Shown: in pieces, positions 35,203 to 43,640 of the stretch
Position numbering within the stretch: the first letter of the stretch is position 1
How the letters are laid out: every line of letters begins with the position of its first letter
NCBI RefSeq assembly: GCF_014201505.1
Contig: NZ_JACHEO010000021.1
Coordinates: 1 to 56,260, forward strand
DNA from: Desulfoprunum benzoelyticum
GTDB taxonomy: Bacteria; Desulfobacterota; Desulfobulbia; Desulfobulbales; Desulfocapsaceae
Length of the DNA: 56,260 bases
Direction of reading: 5' to 3'
Program-made: the position numbers and the translations under genes
Notes under the pieces: model-generated
The model's database searches: none
Told to the model about the DNA's origin: nothing
What the model saw: the letters and a program-made list of their open reading frames with translations, nothing else

Positions 35203-35251
35203 GGCCCTGAACTTTCGGCTGCGTCGACGCGGCAGCCGAAAGTTCAGGGCC
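35203..35251. repeat. Perfect 20-bp inverted repeat
   Basis: Arms at 35203-35222 and 35232-35251 are perfectly complementary with a 9-nt loop containing GTCGAC. It lies 27 bp beyond the stop of the acyl-CoA ligase. No U-run follows in the minus direction, so it is either an unusual terminator or mRNA-stabilising hairpin, or a mobile palindromic element. Confidence 0.75.
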
Positions 35252-35278
35252 TTACTGAAAATTACAATGAAGAGCCTT

Positions 35279-36931
35279 TCAGATCCGCTCCGGCCAGATC
35301 TGTTCCGACATCTCCGTCAGCTTGTATTTCTGGATCTTACCGCTGGCGGTCATTGGATAACCGTCGACAAAGTGAACATACTTCGGCACCTTGAAGCGGG
35401 CGATCTTGCCCCGGCAGAAGTCGATGACATCGCTCGCCTCGATATTGGCATTGTCCCTGCGGATGACGAATGCCCCCACCTCCTCGCCGTACTTCGGGCT
35501 CGGCACGGCCGCCACCTGGACATCCTTGATGCCGTCCATATTGTAGAGGAATTCCTCGATCTCCCGGGGATAGATATTCTCGCCGCCGCGGATGATCATA
35601 TCCTTGTAGCGCCCGGTGATTCTCAGGTTGCCGGCTTCGTCCAGGATGCCGAGGTCGCCGGAGCGCAGCCAGCCGTCGTCGGTGAGTGCCTTGCGGGTGG
35701 CCTCCTCGTTATTGTAATAGCCCGTCATCACGCTGTAGCCGCGGCAGCACACCTCGCCCTGGGTTCCGGGCGGCAGGGTCTCGCCGGTCTTGGGGTCGAT
35801 GATCTTGACCTCGAGGTGGGGCAGGGCCCGGCCGACGGTCTCCACCCGCAGGCGGATATCGTCGCCGATGCGGGTATAGGTCATGACCGGCGAGGCCTCG
35901 GTCAGGCCGTAGCAGATGGTGACATCGGTCATGTGCATTTTGGCGATGACCTGTTCCATGACCTTGATCGGGCAGTTCGAGCCGGCCATGATCCCGGTCC
36001 GCAGCGATGAGAAGTCGAATTTGGCGAACAGCGGGTGGTCGAGGATGGCGATGAACATCGTCGGTACGCCGTACAGTGCGGTGCAGCGCTCCTTCTCGAT
36101 CGAGGTCATGACCATCACCGGGTCGAAGCCCTCGAGGATCACCAGGCAGGACCCGTGGCTGACCGAGCCGATGACTCCCATGACGCAGCCGAAGCAGTGG
36201 AACAGCGGCACCGGCACGCAGACCCGGTCCTTCTCGGTGAAGAGCTGGTTCGCCCCGACGAAATACCCGTTATTGCCGATATTGTGATGGGTCAGCATGA
36301 CCCCCTTGGGAAAGCCGGTGGTCCCCGAGGTGTACTGCATGTTGACGACATCATAGGGCGAGAGGGCGGCCTGGCGGGCCTGGTATTCCTCGTCGTTGAC
36401 CATCACCGACAGGGCGTTGATCTCAGGCATCGAGTACATGCCGCGGTGCTTCTCCAGGCCGAGGAAGCAGACCCGCTTGAGGTGCGGGAAGCGGCTGCTG
36501 GCCAGTCGGCCCCGCTCCATGGTCTTCAGTTCCGGAACCAGGTCGTAGATGGTGGTGATGTAGTCGGTGTCCTGATAGCCGTCGATCAAAAAGAGGTTTT
36601 CGGTCTCGGACTGGCCGAGCAGGTACTCGATCTCGGCGCTTTTGTAATTGATGTTGACGGTCAGCAGGATCGCCCCGATCTTGGCGGTGGCGAACTGCAG
36701 CATCACCCAGTTGGGGATGTTGGTCGCCCAGATGGCGACCTTTTCGCCCTTCTGCACGCCGAGCGCCATCAGGCCCTTGGCCAGGTCGTCGACGGCCTGC
36801 TGGAATTGGCGGTAGGTCAGGCGGAAATTGCGGTCGACGTAGACGATGGCGTCGTGGTCAGGGTATCTGGCAACGGTCGCATCGAGCATCTGGCCCAGGG
36901 TCATTTCGAGCAGCGGAAGTGTCTGTTCCAT
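35279..36931 (-). CDS. AMP-dependent acyl-CoA synthetase (second copy)
   Basis: A 550-residue ANL enzyme: MQYTSGTTGFPKGVMLTH, CYGLTEASPV, GDLGILDEAGNLRITGR and PMTASGKIQKYKLTEM are in order. It resembles medium/long-chain fatty acid ligases (FadD-like). GGGAGG precedes the start. It lies 10 bp downstream of an XRE-cupin regulator gene, so regulator and ligase form an operon, and the regulator's cupin domain may sense the ligase's substrate or product. It is clearly diverged from the acyl-CoA ligase near the left end of the window. Confidence 0.93.
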   Translation of the reverse strand: MEQTLPLLEMTLGQMLDATVARYPDHDAIVYVDRNFRLTYRQFQQAVDDLAKGLMALGVQKGEKVAIWATNIPNWVMLQFATAKIGAILLTVNINYKSAEIEYLLGQSETENLFLIDGYQDTDYITTIYDLVPELKTMERGRLASSRFPHLKRVCFLGLEKHRGMYSMPEINALSVMVNDEEYQARQAALSPYDVVNMQYTSGTTGFPKGVMLTHHNIGNNGYFVGANQLFTEKDRVCVPVPLFHCFGCVMGVIGSVSHGSCLVILEGFDPVMVMTSIEKERCTALYGVPTMFIAILDHPLFAKFDFSSLRTGIMAGSNCPIKVMEQVIAKMHMTDVTICYGLTEASPVMTYTRIGDDIRLRVETVGRALPHLEVKIIDPKTGETLPPGTQGEVCCRGYSVMTGYYNNEEATRKALTDDGWLRSGDLGILDEAGNLRITGRYKDMIIRGGENIYPREIEEFLYNMDGIKDVQVAAVPSPKYGEEVGAFVIRRDNANIEASDVIDFCRGKIARFKVPKYVHFVDGYPMTASGKIQKYKLTEMSEQIWPERI

Positions 36932-36941
36932 GGCGCCTCCC

Positions 36942-37511
36942 TTATTCCGGTATGTAGACTACGGCATGGATCTGGGCCTTTTCGCCGCCCCGGGCGCTGA
37001 CATAATGGGGCACCACCGAGTTGTAGTAGACGCTGTCACCCTCCTCGAGGATGTAGGTCTCCTTGCCGTAGATCACTTCGATGCTGCCCTTGAGCACGGC
37101 GATCCACTCCTCGCCTTCATGGGAGGACAGGGTTTTCCTGGCGGCCGATTCCGGCATGACTTCGATGAAGAACGGCTCCATGTGGCGATCGGTCTTGCCC
37201 ATTCCCAGGGAGAAGAAGTTGAGCGCCGCCGGCTTGTTCTTTTCGGCGAGAACGCTGAATTTCGTCAGCCGCTCGGCACTGCGGACGATGTAGGGATCGG
37301 TCGATTCCTGATCGTCGAGGAAGGTGCCGAGGCGGACCCCGAGGGTCCGGGCGATCTTGATCATCGGCCCGAGCGGGGGGTAGACGTTCTCATTGAGCAT
37401 CGTGGTGATGAACTCTTTGTCGAGTCCGGTGCTCTCGGCGAGCCGGTCGATGCCGATGTCCCGCTTTTCCATATAGTACCTGATTCGCTGACTGATCTTT
37501 TCTGCACTCAT
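36942..37511 (-). CDS. XRE-family transcriptional regulator with cupin domain
   Basis: A 189-residue regulator: N-terminal helix-turn-helix (about 5-65, DIGIDRLAESTGLDKEFITT) and a C-terminal cupin (about 110-185, SHEGEEWIAVLKGSIEVIYG, then EEGDSVYYNSVVPHYV). This architecture is common among regulators of fatty-acid, amine and sulfur metabolism. Start at MSAEKIS, with GGAAGG upstream. It is followed 10 bp later by an acyl-CoA ligase, its likely target in an autoregulated operon. Confidence 0.93.
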   Translation of the reverse strand: MSAEKISQRIRYYMEKRDIGIDRLAESTGLDKEFITTMLNENVYPPLGPMIKIARTLGVRLGTFLDDQESTDPYIVRSAERLTKFSVLAEKNKPAALNFFSLGMGKTDRHMEPFFIEVMPESAARKTLSSHEGEEWIAVLKGSIEVIYGKETYILEEGDSVYYNSVVPHYVSARGGEKAQIHAVVYIPE

Positions 37512-37754
37512 ACCTTCCCCCTCGTCTGTTTTGTTAACGCCGCAACATCGACCTGCCCTGCACACCCTGCCCCCGATGGAGATTGACAAAGGCGTTGCGA
37601 TCGGCTTTGCCGGTCTGCCGGGGCTCACTGCTGAACGTGGAAACTCTTCGCGGCAGCTGCCGGTCCCCTGCGCCGGGATGGTCGACGGGGCTCGATCGGA
37701 TCGCCATCCCTGCCTGAGTCCCGGCGAGCGACAACCGCCGTTGCCTCTCTTCTC

Positions 37755-38819
37755 CTATGCCACCGGTACGGTCCAGCCGAAAGGATCGCCGGCCTTGCCG
37801 TACTGGATATCCATCAGCTCCTTGAACAGCCGGGCGGAAACGGGACCGACGCCGCCGTCACCGATGGTGATCTCGGTGCCGTCAAATTTCATGTGGCCAA
37901 CCGGCGAGATAACGGCGGCCGTTCCTGAACCGAAGATCTCCTTCAGCTCTCCCTTCTCGTTGGCCGCATAGACCTCATCGATGCTGATTTTGCGCTCCGT
38001 GACCTTCATCCCCCACGACCGGGCCAGAGTCATGACGGAGTTGCGGGTGACGCCGGCGAGGATGCTGCCGTTGAGCATCGGGGTGATCAGCTCGTCGCCG
38101 ATGATGAAGAAGATGTTCATCGACCCTACTTCCTCGACATATTTCAGTTCGACGCCGTCGAGCCACATTACCTGGGTGTACCCCTCCTTGTGAGCCATCT
38201 CGGTGGCATAGAGGCTGGCGGCATAATTGGCGGCGGTTTTCGCCTCGCCCAATCCGCCCCGGACGGCGCGGACATACTTGGAGGTAACCCAGATCTTGAC
38301 CGGGTTGAATCCCTCCGGATAGTAAGCGCCCACCGGCGACAGGATGATGAAGAAACGGTAGGTCTGCGATACCCGGAGACCGACGTAGGGATCGGTGGCG
38401 ACGATGGTGGGGCGGATGTAGAGTGAAGTCCCGGGCGCGCTCGGGATCCAGTCCTTTTCGACCTTGAGCAGCTCGACGAGGGCATGGAGGACGAACTCCT
38501 CGTCGACGGGCGGGATGCAGAGCTTGTCCCCCGACTGGTTGAAGCGTTTGATGTTATCCATCGGTCGGAACAGCTGGACGGCCCCGCTCTCTGTGCGGTA
38601 CGCCTTCAGGCCCTCGAAAATGGTCTGGCCGTAGTGGAGCACGATGGTCGAAGGATCCATTTCCATCGGCCCATAAGGCTCGATGCGGGGATTGTGCCAA
38701 CCCTGGTCGGGGTTGTAGTCCATGTTGAACATGTAATCGGTGAAGATGGTCCCGAACCCCAGCGAGGATTGATCGGGGTGATTCTTCAGGCTGTCCGCTT
38801 TTCTGAATGCTATTTCCAT
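37755..38819 (-). CDS. ilvE: Branched-chain amino acid aminotransferase
   Basis: A 354-residue fold-type IV PLP aminotransferase of the long (BCAT/eukaryote-like) subgroup. LHYGQTIFEGLKAYR, SLYIRPTIVAT, GLGEAKTAANYAASL (PLP lysine) and EIFGSGTAAVISPVG are diagnostic. It interconverts Leu, Ile and Val with their 2-oxoacids. AAGGAG precedes the ATG. Divergent from the porGDAB operon across an 820-bp gap; a 2-oxoacid:ferredoxin oxidoreductase next to ilvE raises the possibility that the oxidoreductase uses branched-chain oxoacids. Confidence 0.96.
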   Translation of the reverse strand: MEIAFRKADSLKNHPDQSSLGFGTIFTDYMFNMDYNPDQGWHNPRIEPYGPMEMDPSTIVLHYGQTIFEGLKAYRTESGAVQLFRPMDNIKRFNQSGDKLCIPPVDEEFVLHALVELLKVEKDWIPSAPGTSLYIRPTIVATDPYVGLRVSQTYRFFIILSPVGAYYPEGFNPVKIWVTSKYVRAVRGGLGEAKTAANYAASLYATEMAHKEGYTQVMWLDGVELKYVEEVGSMNIFFIIGDELITPMLNGSILAGVTRNSVMTLARSWGMKVTERKISIDEVYAANEKGELKEIFGSGTAAVISPVGHMKFDGTEITIGDGGVGPVSARLFKELMDIQYGKAGDPFGWTVPVA

Positions 38820-39585
38820 TATGGCTCCTTCCGTAAATAGTAATGATGCATATATTTATTGCTGTTTGCTGAAAATGCGAGGAAATGTCAATAAAAACAG
38901 GTTCGGGGAGTCGGCCGGGAGTTCGTCGGACGACTCGGGCCAACAGTATGACCAAGGGCTCCAAACCGTTGCCACCATACCATAATCCCAGGGTAAAGTG
39001 GCGCTTTTTTTCCGAGACAAGGTTGCAGGGTTGTGACATATTTCTGCCAGAAAGAGGGAAGGGGATTCCGCGCCGTTGAGTGCCGGCAACGATTGGCCGT
39101 GATGGCGCCTTCCCCCGGAGGGTCGGGACGATGCGACGAGGTCAAAGCCATAAACCGGATTCGGGTACAGGGCTCGGGTGGTCTCTCCGATCGGTACGAT
39201 TGCATATTCGGTCGTTTCGATAATGTCCGGCCGGGGAGGTTCCCGGAGACGCGAGCCATGGCGGGCAGAAGAAAAAATCATGAGTTTTTTTTGGCTGCAC
39301 ACGTTATGTTGAGCGACATTTATTCCCAACTGGATTTTCATCCTGCATGTGCGTTTCTGCAAGGTCTTCAGCCACCAGTTCCAGTCGACTACCGGCAGTA
39401 ACCGGTGTGTTTACCTGAACGCGACATTGTGGTATGGTGGGGCGGTTATTGATTGAGCGCTCGGTTGTTGGCCACGCCTCATGCCGCCGCCTCGGCGGAT
39501 AACGTCATAACGGAAAAACTGCAGATCATGGACCCCGGCATCGGCCGGGATGGGCGACCGGAATGAGAGTTGCAAGGCATCAACC
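38820..39585. other. Long intergenic region between ilvE and the por operon
   Basis: About 770 bp. Open frames exist on both strands, but none has a ribosome-binding site or convincing protein character. It holds AT-rich stretches (38830-38870 and 39270-39340) that may be promoters for the divergent ilvE and por genes. No T-box or other known leader was recognised. Confidence 0.4.
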
Positions 39586-39615
39586 GCCGGTGGTGCAGGC
39601 TTCTGTGCCACCGGC
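39586..39615 (+). promoter_or_regulatory. Stem-loop in the porG leader
   Basis: GCCGGTGGTGCAG pairs with CTGTGCCACCGGC (two G-U pairs) over a 4-nt loop, 23 nt before the porG start, and is followed by AAATTTTACC. It could stabilise the message or act as an attenuator or protein-binding site. Confidence 0.4.
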
Positions 39616-39638
39616 AAATTTTACCAAAGCGGTGAGAA

Positions 39639-40199
39639 ATGAGAAAAGACATCATTGAAATACGATGGCACGGACGCGGCGGCCAGGGCGCCATCACCGC
39701 GGCCAAGATCGTGGCGAACGGCGCATTCGCCTGCGGTTACAAGGGTGTGGTCATGGCGCCGACGTTCGGCACCGAGCGGCGGGGCGCCCCGGTTTTCACC
39801 TCGCTGAAGATCTCCCGGGAGAAAATATACGATCTCTCGCCGATCACCACCCCCGACATGGTGGTCGTCCTCGACGCCACCCTGCTTGAAGAGGTTGACG
39901 TCGTCGCCGGCCTGAAGGAAAACGGTCTGGTGGTCCTCAACGCACCGCCGCCCGCCTCCAATTACACTTTCGGTGGCGCCCGGGTGGCCGTTGCCGACGT
40001 CACGGCCCACGGGGTTGAAGCAGGGCTGAAGCCCGGTATCGTCAACAGCGGCATCATCGGCGCCTTTGCCAAGGCCAGCGGTCTTGTCGATATCGACACC
40101 CTGGCCCGCGCCATCGAAGAGGAATTCACCGGCAAGAAGCCGGAACTGAACGCCAGGGCGGCACGCATCGCCTATGAACATACCTTCATCGGAGAGTAA
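39639..40199 (+). CDS. porG: 2-oxoacid:ferredoxin oxidoreductase, gamma subunit
   Basis: A 186-residue gamma subunit of the pyruvate/2-ketoisovalerate:ferredoxin oxidoreductase family. The opening RWHGRGGQGAITAAKI is the CoA-binding signature, followed by PTFGTERRGAPV and a conserved VNSGIIGAFAK segment. First gene of a tight gamma-delta-alpha-beta cluster, 3 bp before porD. The complex decarboxylates a 2-oxoacid to acyl-CoA, reducing ferredoxin. GGTGAG serves as ribosome-binding site. Confidence 0.94.
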   Translation: MRKDIIEIRWHGRGGQGAITAAKIVANGAFACGYKGVVMAPTFGTERRGAPVFTSLKISREKIYDLSPITTPDMVVVLDATLLEEVDVVAGLKENGLVVLNAPPPASNYTFGGARVAVADVTAHGVEAGLKPGIVNSGIIGAFAKASGLVDIDTLARAIEEEFTGKKPELNARAARIAYEHTFIGE

Positions 40200-40202
40200 G
40201 AA

Positions 40203-40508
40203 ATGGCAACGAAAACCTACTGCGAGATGATCTCGCGCAGCCAGCCGGGGCCCGGAGACGGCGGCAACACCGGTTCCTGGCGGGTCAAGCGGCCGATCAT
40301 CGATTACGACAAATGCATTCCGGCCAAAACCAAGAAAAGGGCGTGCTTCACCTGCTGGCTCCTTTGCCCTGATTGCGTCGTCAGCAAGACCATTCCGCCC
40401 GCCATCAACCTCGACTATTGCAAGGGCTGCGGCATCTGTGCCGAGGAGTGTCCCGCCGGCGCCATCGAGATGGTGGACGAGGCCAGCCAGACCGGAAAGG
40501 AGAAATAG
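40203..40508 (+). CDS. porD: 2-oxoacid:ferredoxin oxidoreductase, delta subunit (2[4Fe-4S] ferredoxin)
   Basis: A 101-residue delta subunit. The second cluster motif is normal: CKGCGICAEECP (Cys73, 76, 79, 83). The first is altered: Cys38 is separated from Cys48 by nine residues (IPAKTKKRA) rather than two, then CFTCWLLCPD (Cys48, 51, 55), plus an extra Cys58. The cluster can probably still form with a longer, basic loop. Its job is electron transfer from the TPP site to external ferredoxin. It lies between porG and porA with gaps of 3-4 bp. Confidence 0.92.
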   Translation: MATKTYCEMISRSQPGPGDGGNTGSWRVKRPIIDYDKCIPAKTKKRACFTCWLLCPDCVVSKTIPPAINLDYCKGCGICAEECPAGAIEMVDEASQTGKEK

Positions 40509-40512
40509 TACC

Positions 40513-41724
40513 ATGCACATCATCGAATCGGGAAATGTCGCCGCGGCGACGGGTGTCAAACTCTCACGGGTCCAGGTCATCGCCGCCTATCCGATCACCC
40601 CGCAGACCCCGTTGACCGAAAAATTATCGGAATTCGTCGAGTCGGAACAGCTCACCGCCCAGTATATACCGGTGGAGAGCGAGCACAGCGCCATGGCCGT
40701 CTGCATCGCCGCCTCGACGGCCGGCACCAGGGCCTTCACCGCCACCAGTGCCAATGGCCTGCTGTATATGAACGAGCAGCTGCACTGGGCCGTCGGCGCC
40801 CGCCTGCCGATCGTCACCTGTGTCGTCAATCGCGGCATCGGGGCGCCGTGGACGGTGTGGAACGACCAGCAGGACAGCATGGCCCAGCGGGATGTGGGCT
40901 GGATCCAGCTGTACGCCAGCGATCACCAGCAGATCATCGATTCGGTGATCAAGGCCTTCCGTCTCGCCCAGACCGTCAGCATCCCGGTCATGGTGTGTTA
41001 CGACGGCTATCTGCTGTCCCATACCTATATGCCGTTCGATCTGCCGGAACAGAGCGAGGTTGACGCCTTTCTGCCGCCGTTTGTCCCGAAGCACTTCCTT
41101 GATCCGGAAAATCCCGGCAACTTCAATACCGTGACTCTGCCCGATGTCCGGCCCGGGGTCGATGGCACCATGCGACCGGGGTACATTGAGATCCGCCATA
41201 ACCTGCACCAGGACCTCCGCGCCGCCCTCGACAGCTATGCCGAGATCGATCGCGAATTCGAGCAGCGCTTCGGCCGCGGCGGCAGTCCCTTTGTCGAGCA
41301 GTACCGCTGCGATGACGCCCGCTTCGTCGCCGTCGCCGTCGGCTCGCTGTCCTACCAGCTGCGCGATGTCATCGACACCATGCGGGAAGACGGCATTGCC
41401 ATCGGCGTCATGGGCGTGCAGATGTACCGGCCCTTCCCGGATCAGGCCGTTGCCTCCGCCCTTGCCGGCAAGGAATGCGTCATCGTTTTCGAGAAGGCCC
41501 TCAGTTACGGCAACCAGGGGCCGCTCTACAGCGACATCAAATCGACCCTCTACCGTATGGACGACCGGCCGATTATCCACAATTACATCCTCGGCCTCGG
41601 CGGCAGGGAGATCAAGACGCAGCAGCTGCTCGACGCTTTGACGGAATCATGCGCCAGGCCTGCGGCAATCGAAGATACGCCACGCTGGATCGGCTTAAAA
41701 TTACAGGAAGAGCATCATGGCTGA
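40513..41724 (+). CDS. porA: 2-oxoacid:ferredoxin oxidoreductase, alpha subunit
   Basis: A 403-residue alpha subunit with VIAAYPITPQTPLTEKL (family signature), YIPVESEHSAMAVCIAAS and TATSANGLLYM in the pyrimidine-binding domain, and a C-terminal transketolase-like domain (VGVMGVQMYRPFP, then GNQGPLYSDI). Start chosen at MHIIESGN, 4 bp after the porD stop; the open frame runs further upstream within porD. It overlaps porB by 8 bp. Substrate preference (pyruvate or branched-chain oxoacid) is not readable by eye. Confidence 0.95.
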   Translation: MHIIESGNVAAATGVKLSRVQVIAAYPITPQTPLTEKLSEFVESEQLTAQYIPVESEHSAMAVCIAASTAGTRAFTATSANGLLYMNEQLHWAVGARLPIVTCVVNRGIGAPWTVWNDQQDSMAQRDVGWIQLYASDHQQIIDSVIKAFRLAQTVSIPVMVCYDGYLLSHTYMPFDLPEQSEVDAFLPPFVPKHFLDPENPGNFNTVTLPDVRPGVDGTMRPGYIEIRHNLHQDLRAALDSYAEIDREFEQRFGRGGSPFVEQYRCDDARFVAVAVGSLSYQLRDVIDTMREDGIAIGVMGVQMYRPFPDQAVASALAGKECVIVFEKALSYGNQGPLYSDIKSTLYRMDDRPIIHNYILGLGGREIKTQQLLDALTESCARPAAIEDTPRWIGLKLQEEHHG

Positions 41725-42598
41725 GAAGACAACCATTTTAAACCTGACTGAGGAAGAGTTCGTCCACTCCGGGAACCGGGCCTGCACCGGTTGCGGTCTG
41801 TCCATCGTCTACCGCATCGGGCTGAAGGCCCTGGGCAAAAACAGCGTCCTGGTGGTGCCTCCCAGCTGTCTCACCGTTCTCCAGGGCCTCTATCCGGTGG
41901 CTTCGACCAAACTCCCCTGCGTCAATGTCACCTTCGCTTCGACCGCGGCTGCGGCTACCGGTGTCCGCAGCGCCATGATGGCGCTGGGCAAGGACGATGT
42001 CAATGTCGTGGCCTGGGCCGGCGACGGCGGCACCAGCGACATCGGGATTCAGGCCCTGTCGGGGGCATGCGAGCGGGGCGATAACATTATCTATATCTGT
42101 TACGACAACGAGGCATACATGAATACCGGTGTCCAGCGCTCCGGCACCACCCCCCAGGGTGTCCTGACGACCACGACACCGATCAAGGGCAAGCTGCAGG
42201 TGAAAAAGGACGTGCCGGCCATCATCGCCGCCCATGGCATTCCCTATGTCGCCACCGCCTCTGCCGCCTTTCCCCTCGATTTCTATGACAAGGTCAAGAA
42301 GGCCACCACCATCCACGGGCCGAAATACATCCATGTCCATACTCCCTGCCCGCCGGGGTGGGGTTTCGATACGCGCTACACGATCAAGGTGGGGAAACTC
42401 GCCGTCGAGACGGGGCTTTTTGACCTGTATGAAATCGAGAACGGCAGCTTCAGTCTTTCCGCGCCTTCGCAACGGCTCGTCGGCAAAAAGCGCCCACCGG
42501 TCAGTGACTATTTTGCCGCCCAGGGACGCTTCAAATCCCTCGACACCGATATGGTGAACACGATCCAGCAGCAGGTCGACGCCAAGTGGGCGGCCTGA
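41717..42598 (+). CDS. porB: 2-oxoacid:ferredoxin oxidoreductase, beta subunit
   Basis: A 293-residue TPP-binding subunit. The TPP/Mg motif is WAGDGGTSDIG followed by YDNEAYMNTGVQRS. Cluster ligands are seen in RACTGCGLS and, further on, a Cys in HTPCPPGW. The start overlaps the end of porA and has AGGAAGAGC upstream. Last gene of the operon, followed by a strong hairpin. All four subunits are intact, so the complex should be functional. Confidence 0.95.
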   Translation: MAEKTTILNLTEEEFVHSGNRACTGCGLSIVYRIGLKALGKNSVLVVPPSCLTVLQGLYPVASTKLPCVNVTFASTAAAATGVRSAMMALGKDDVNVVAWAGDGGTSDIGIQALSGACERGDNIIYICYDNEAYMNTGVQRSGTTPQGVLTTTTPIKGKLQVKKDVPAIIAAHGIPYVATASAAFPLDFYDKVKKATTIHGPKYIHVHTPCPPGWGFDTRYTIKVGKLAVETGLFDLYEIENGSFSLSAPSQRLVGKKRPPVSDYFAAQGRFKSLDTDMVNTIQQQVDAKWAA

Positions 42599-42649
42599 TG
42601 ATCGTGTACCGCCTGACTGATTGAAATTCTCCTGCACCGGGTCTTGTGA

Positions 42650-42677
42650 CGTGCTCCATCTGTCAGGATGGAGCACG
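42650..42677. terminator. Terminator hairpin between porB and cupin gene
   Basis: CGTGCTCCATC, 6-nt loop, GATGGAGCACG: a perfect 11-bp stem between convergent genes, probably bidirectional. U-runs are short. Confidence 0.75.
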
Positions 42678-42686
42678 TATCTCCGG

Positions 42687-43004
42687 TTATTGCGGCGGCT
42701 GCTTCACCGCCACGTCCAGCAGCGTGACCGCTTCCTCGAAGGTCTTCCAGCCATGGCGTTGGCCGGCGGGGATGAAATAGCTCTGACGGGCAGTGAGAAG
42801 TCGGCGGTCATTGCCGACGAACATCTCTATTTTTCCATCGAGGACCACGCCGCACTGGTCGAAGGGGTGGACATGGCCGGCATCCTCCATGTCGGCAGCG
42901 ATCTTCATGCAGACCATGATCAGATCGTTGCCGAATTCCGCCTTGCTGACTATGCCTGGCCGGAACTCCTCCAGCGGCAAGGTGTTCAAATCCCAAAATG
43001 CCAT
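42687..43004 (-). CDS. Cupin-domain protein
   Basis: A 105-residue single cupin: AGHVHPFDQCGVVLDGKIEMFVG (first metal-binding motif), then YFIPAGQRHGWKTFEEAV (second). The three His and the second-motif region suggest a bound metal. Start at MAFWDLN, with GGGAGG immediately upstream. Convergent with porB. Such small cupins may be sensors, isomerases or sugar-related; no partner gene clarifies the role. Confidence 0.87.
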   Translation of the reverse strand: MAFWDLNTLPLEEFRPGIVSKAEFGNDLIMVCMKIAADMEDAGHVHPFDQCGVVLDGKIEMFVGNDRRLLTARQSYFIPAGQRHGWKTFEEAVTLLDVAVKQPPQ

Positions 43005-43097
43005 GGCTCCCTCCCTTGCGGTATCTGAAAGACCTTCATCAAGATGTGATACGACAGTCATAGCGGCTGCCGCTTGCACTTTCTGTACACTCCCCGG

Positions 43098-43598
43098 TCA
43101 GTCCATCGGTACGTAGGCATACCCCTGGGCCTGGTAACCGATCATCGAGACATAGCCGTTGTCGACGACCTGCACCAGCGGCAGGAAGTCGGCGACCTCG
43201 ATCTTCTGCAGCCCGGCGGCAATGCGGCATTGTTCGACGGCAAACCCCATGGCCTTGAATTTTTCCGCCTTCGCCACGATCTCTTTTTTGAGCGGCAGAT
43301 CGGCCTCGAGGACGTAGTCGGCGCCCTCGGTGAAGTAGTTGCTGGCCATCCCCCTGATCCCGATCACCACCCGGGGCGAGAAGCCGGCGGTCACCAGATC
43401 GGTGTAGGTCGTTTCAATGAGCTGCAGCCGGGTGCGCAGCTTGGCCGGCTCACCGATGTTGACGTCGAAATAGACATTGGCCGTCAAGACCCCGGACAAG
43501 GCCCCGCCGTGGTTCAAGGCGGCGGCGCCGTCATCGCTGCGGAGGATGAATACGACCGCGAGCAGCATCACCACCACCATTTTCATCATCCAGTTCAT
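43098..43598 (-). CDS. Membrane-anchored DsrE-like protein
   Basis: A 166-residue protein with an N-terminal signal anchor (about 5-20, MKMVVVMLLAVVFIL) and a DsrE/DsrF-type fold: VLTANVYFDVNIGEP, LVTAGFSPRVVIGIRG, a helix with IVAKAEKFKAMGFAVEQCRIAAGL and a final VVDNGYVSMIGYQAQGYAYVPMD. The Cys in VEQCRIA is at the position where sulfur-carrier Cys occurs in DsrE-type proteins. It probably sits on the outer face of the inner membrane. AGGAG precedes the start. It follows the exported 117-residue gene by 42 bp, so the two may be one transcript. Confidence 0.8.
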   Translation of the reverse strand: MNWMMKMVVVMLLAVVFILRSDDGAAALNHGGALSGVLTANVYFDVNIGEPAKLRTRLQLIETTYTDLVTAGFSPRVVIGIRGMASNYFTEGADYVLEADLPLKKEIVAKAEKFKAMGFAVEQCRIAAGLQKIEVADFLPLVQVVDNGYVSMIGYQAQGYAYVPMD

Positions 43599-43640
43599 CG
43601 ACGTATCTCCTGTGCAGGGAAGGGGAAAGGGGCTGGCGTA

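Noticed and set aside
38856..39362. 168-codon minus-strand frame between ilvE and por
   Set aside because: No ribosome-binding site and no plausible domain; the amino-acid composition is that of random frame.
40624..41580. 318-codon antisense frame within porA
   Set aside because: A compositional shadow of porA, which has full family motifs.
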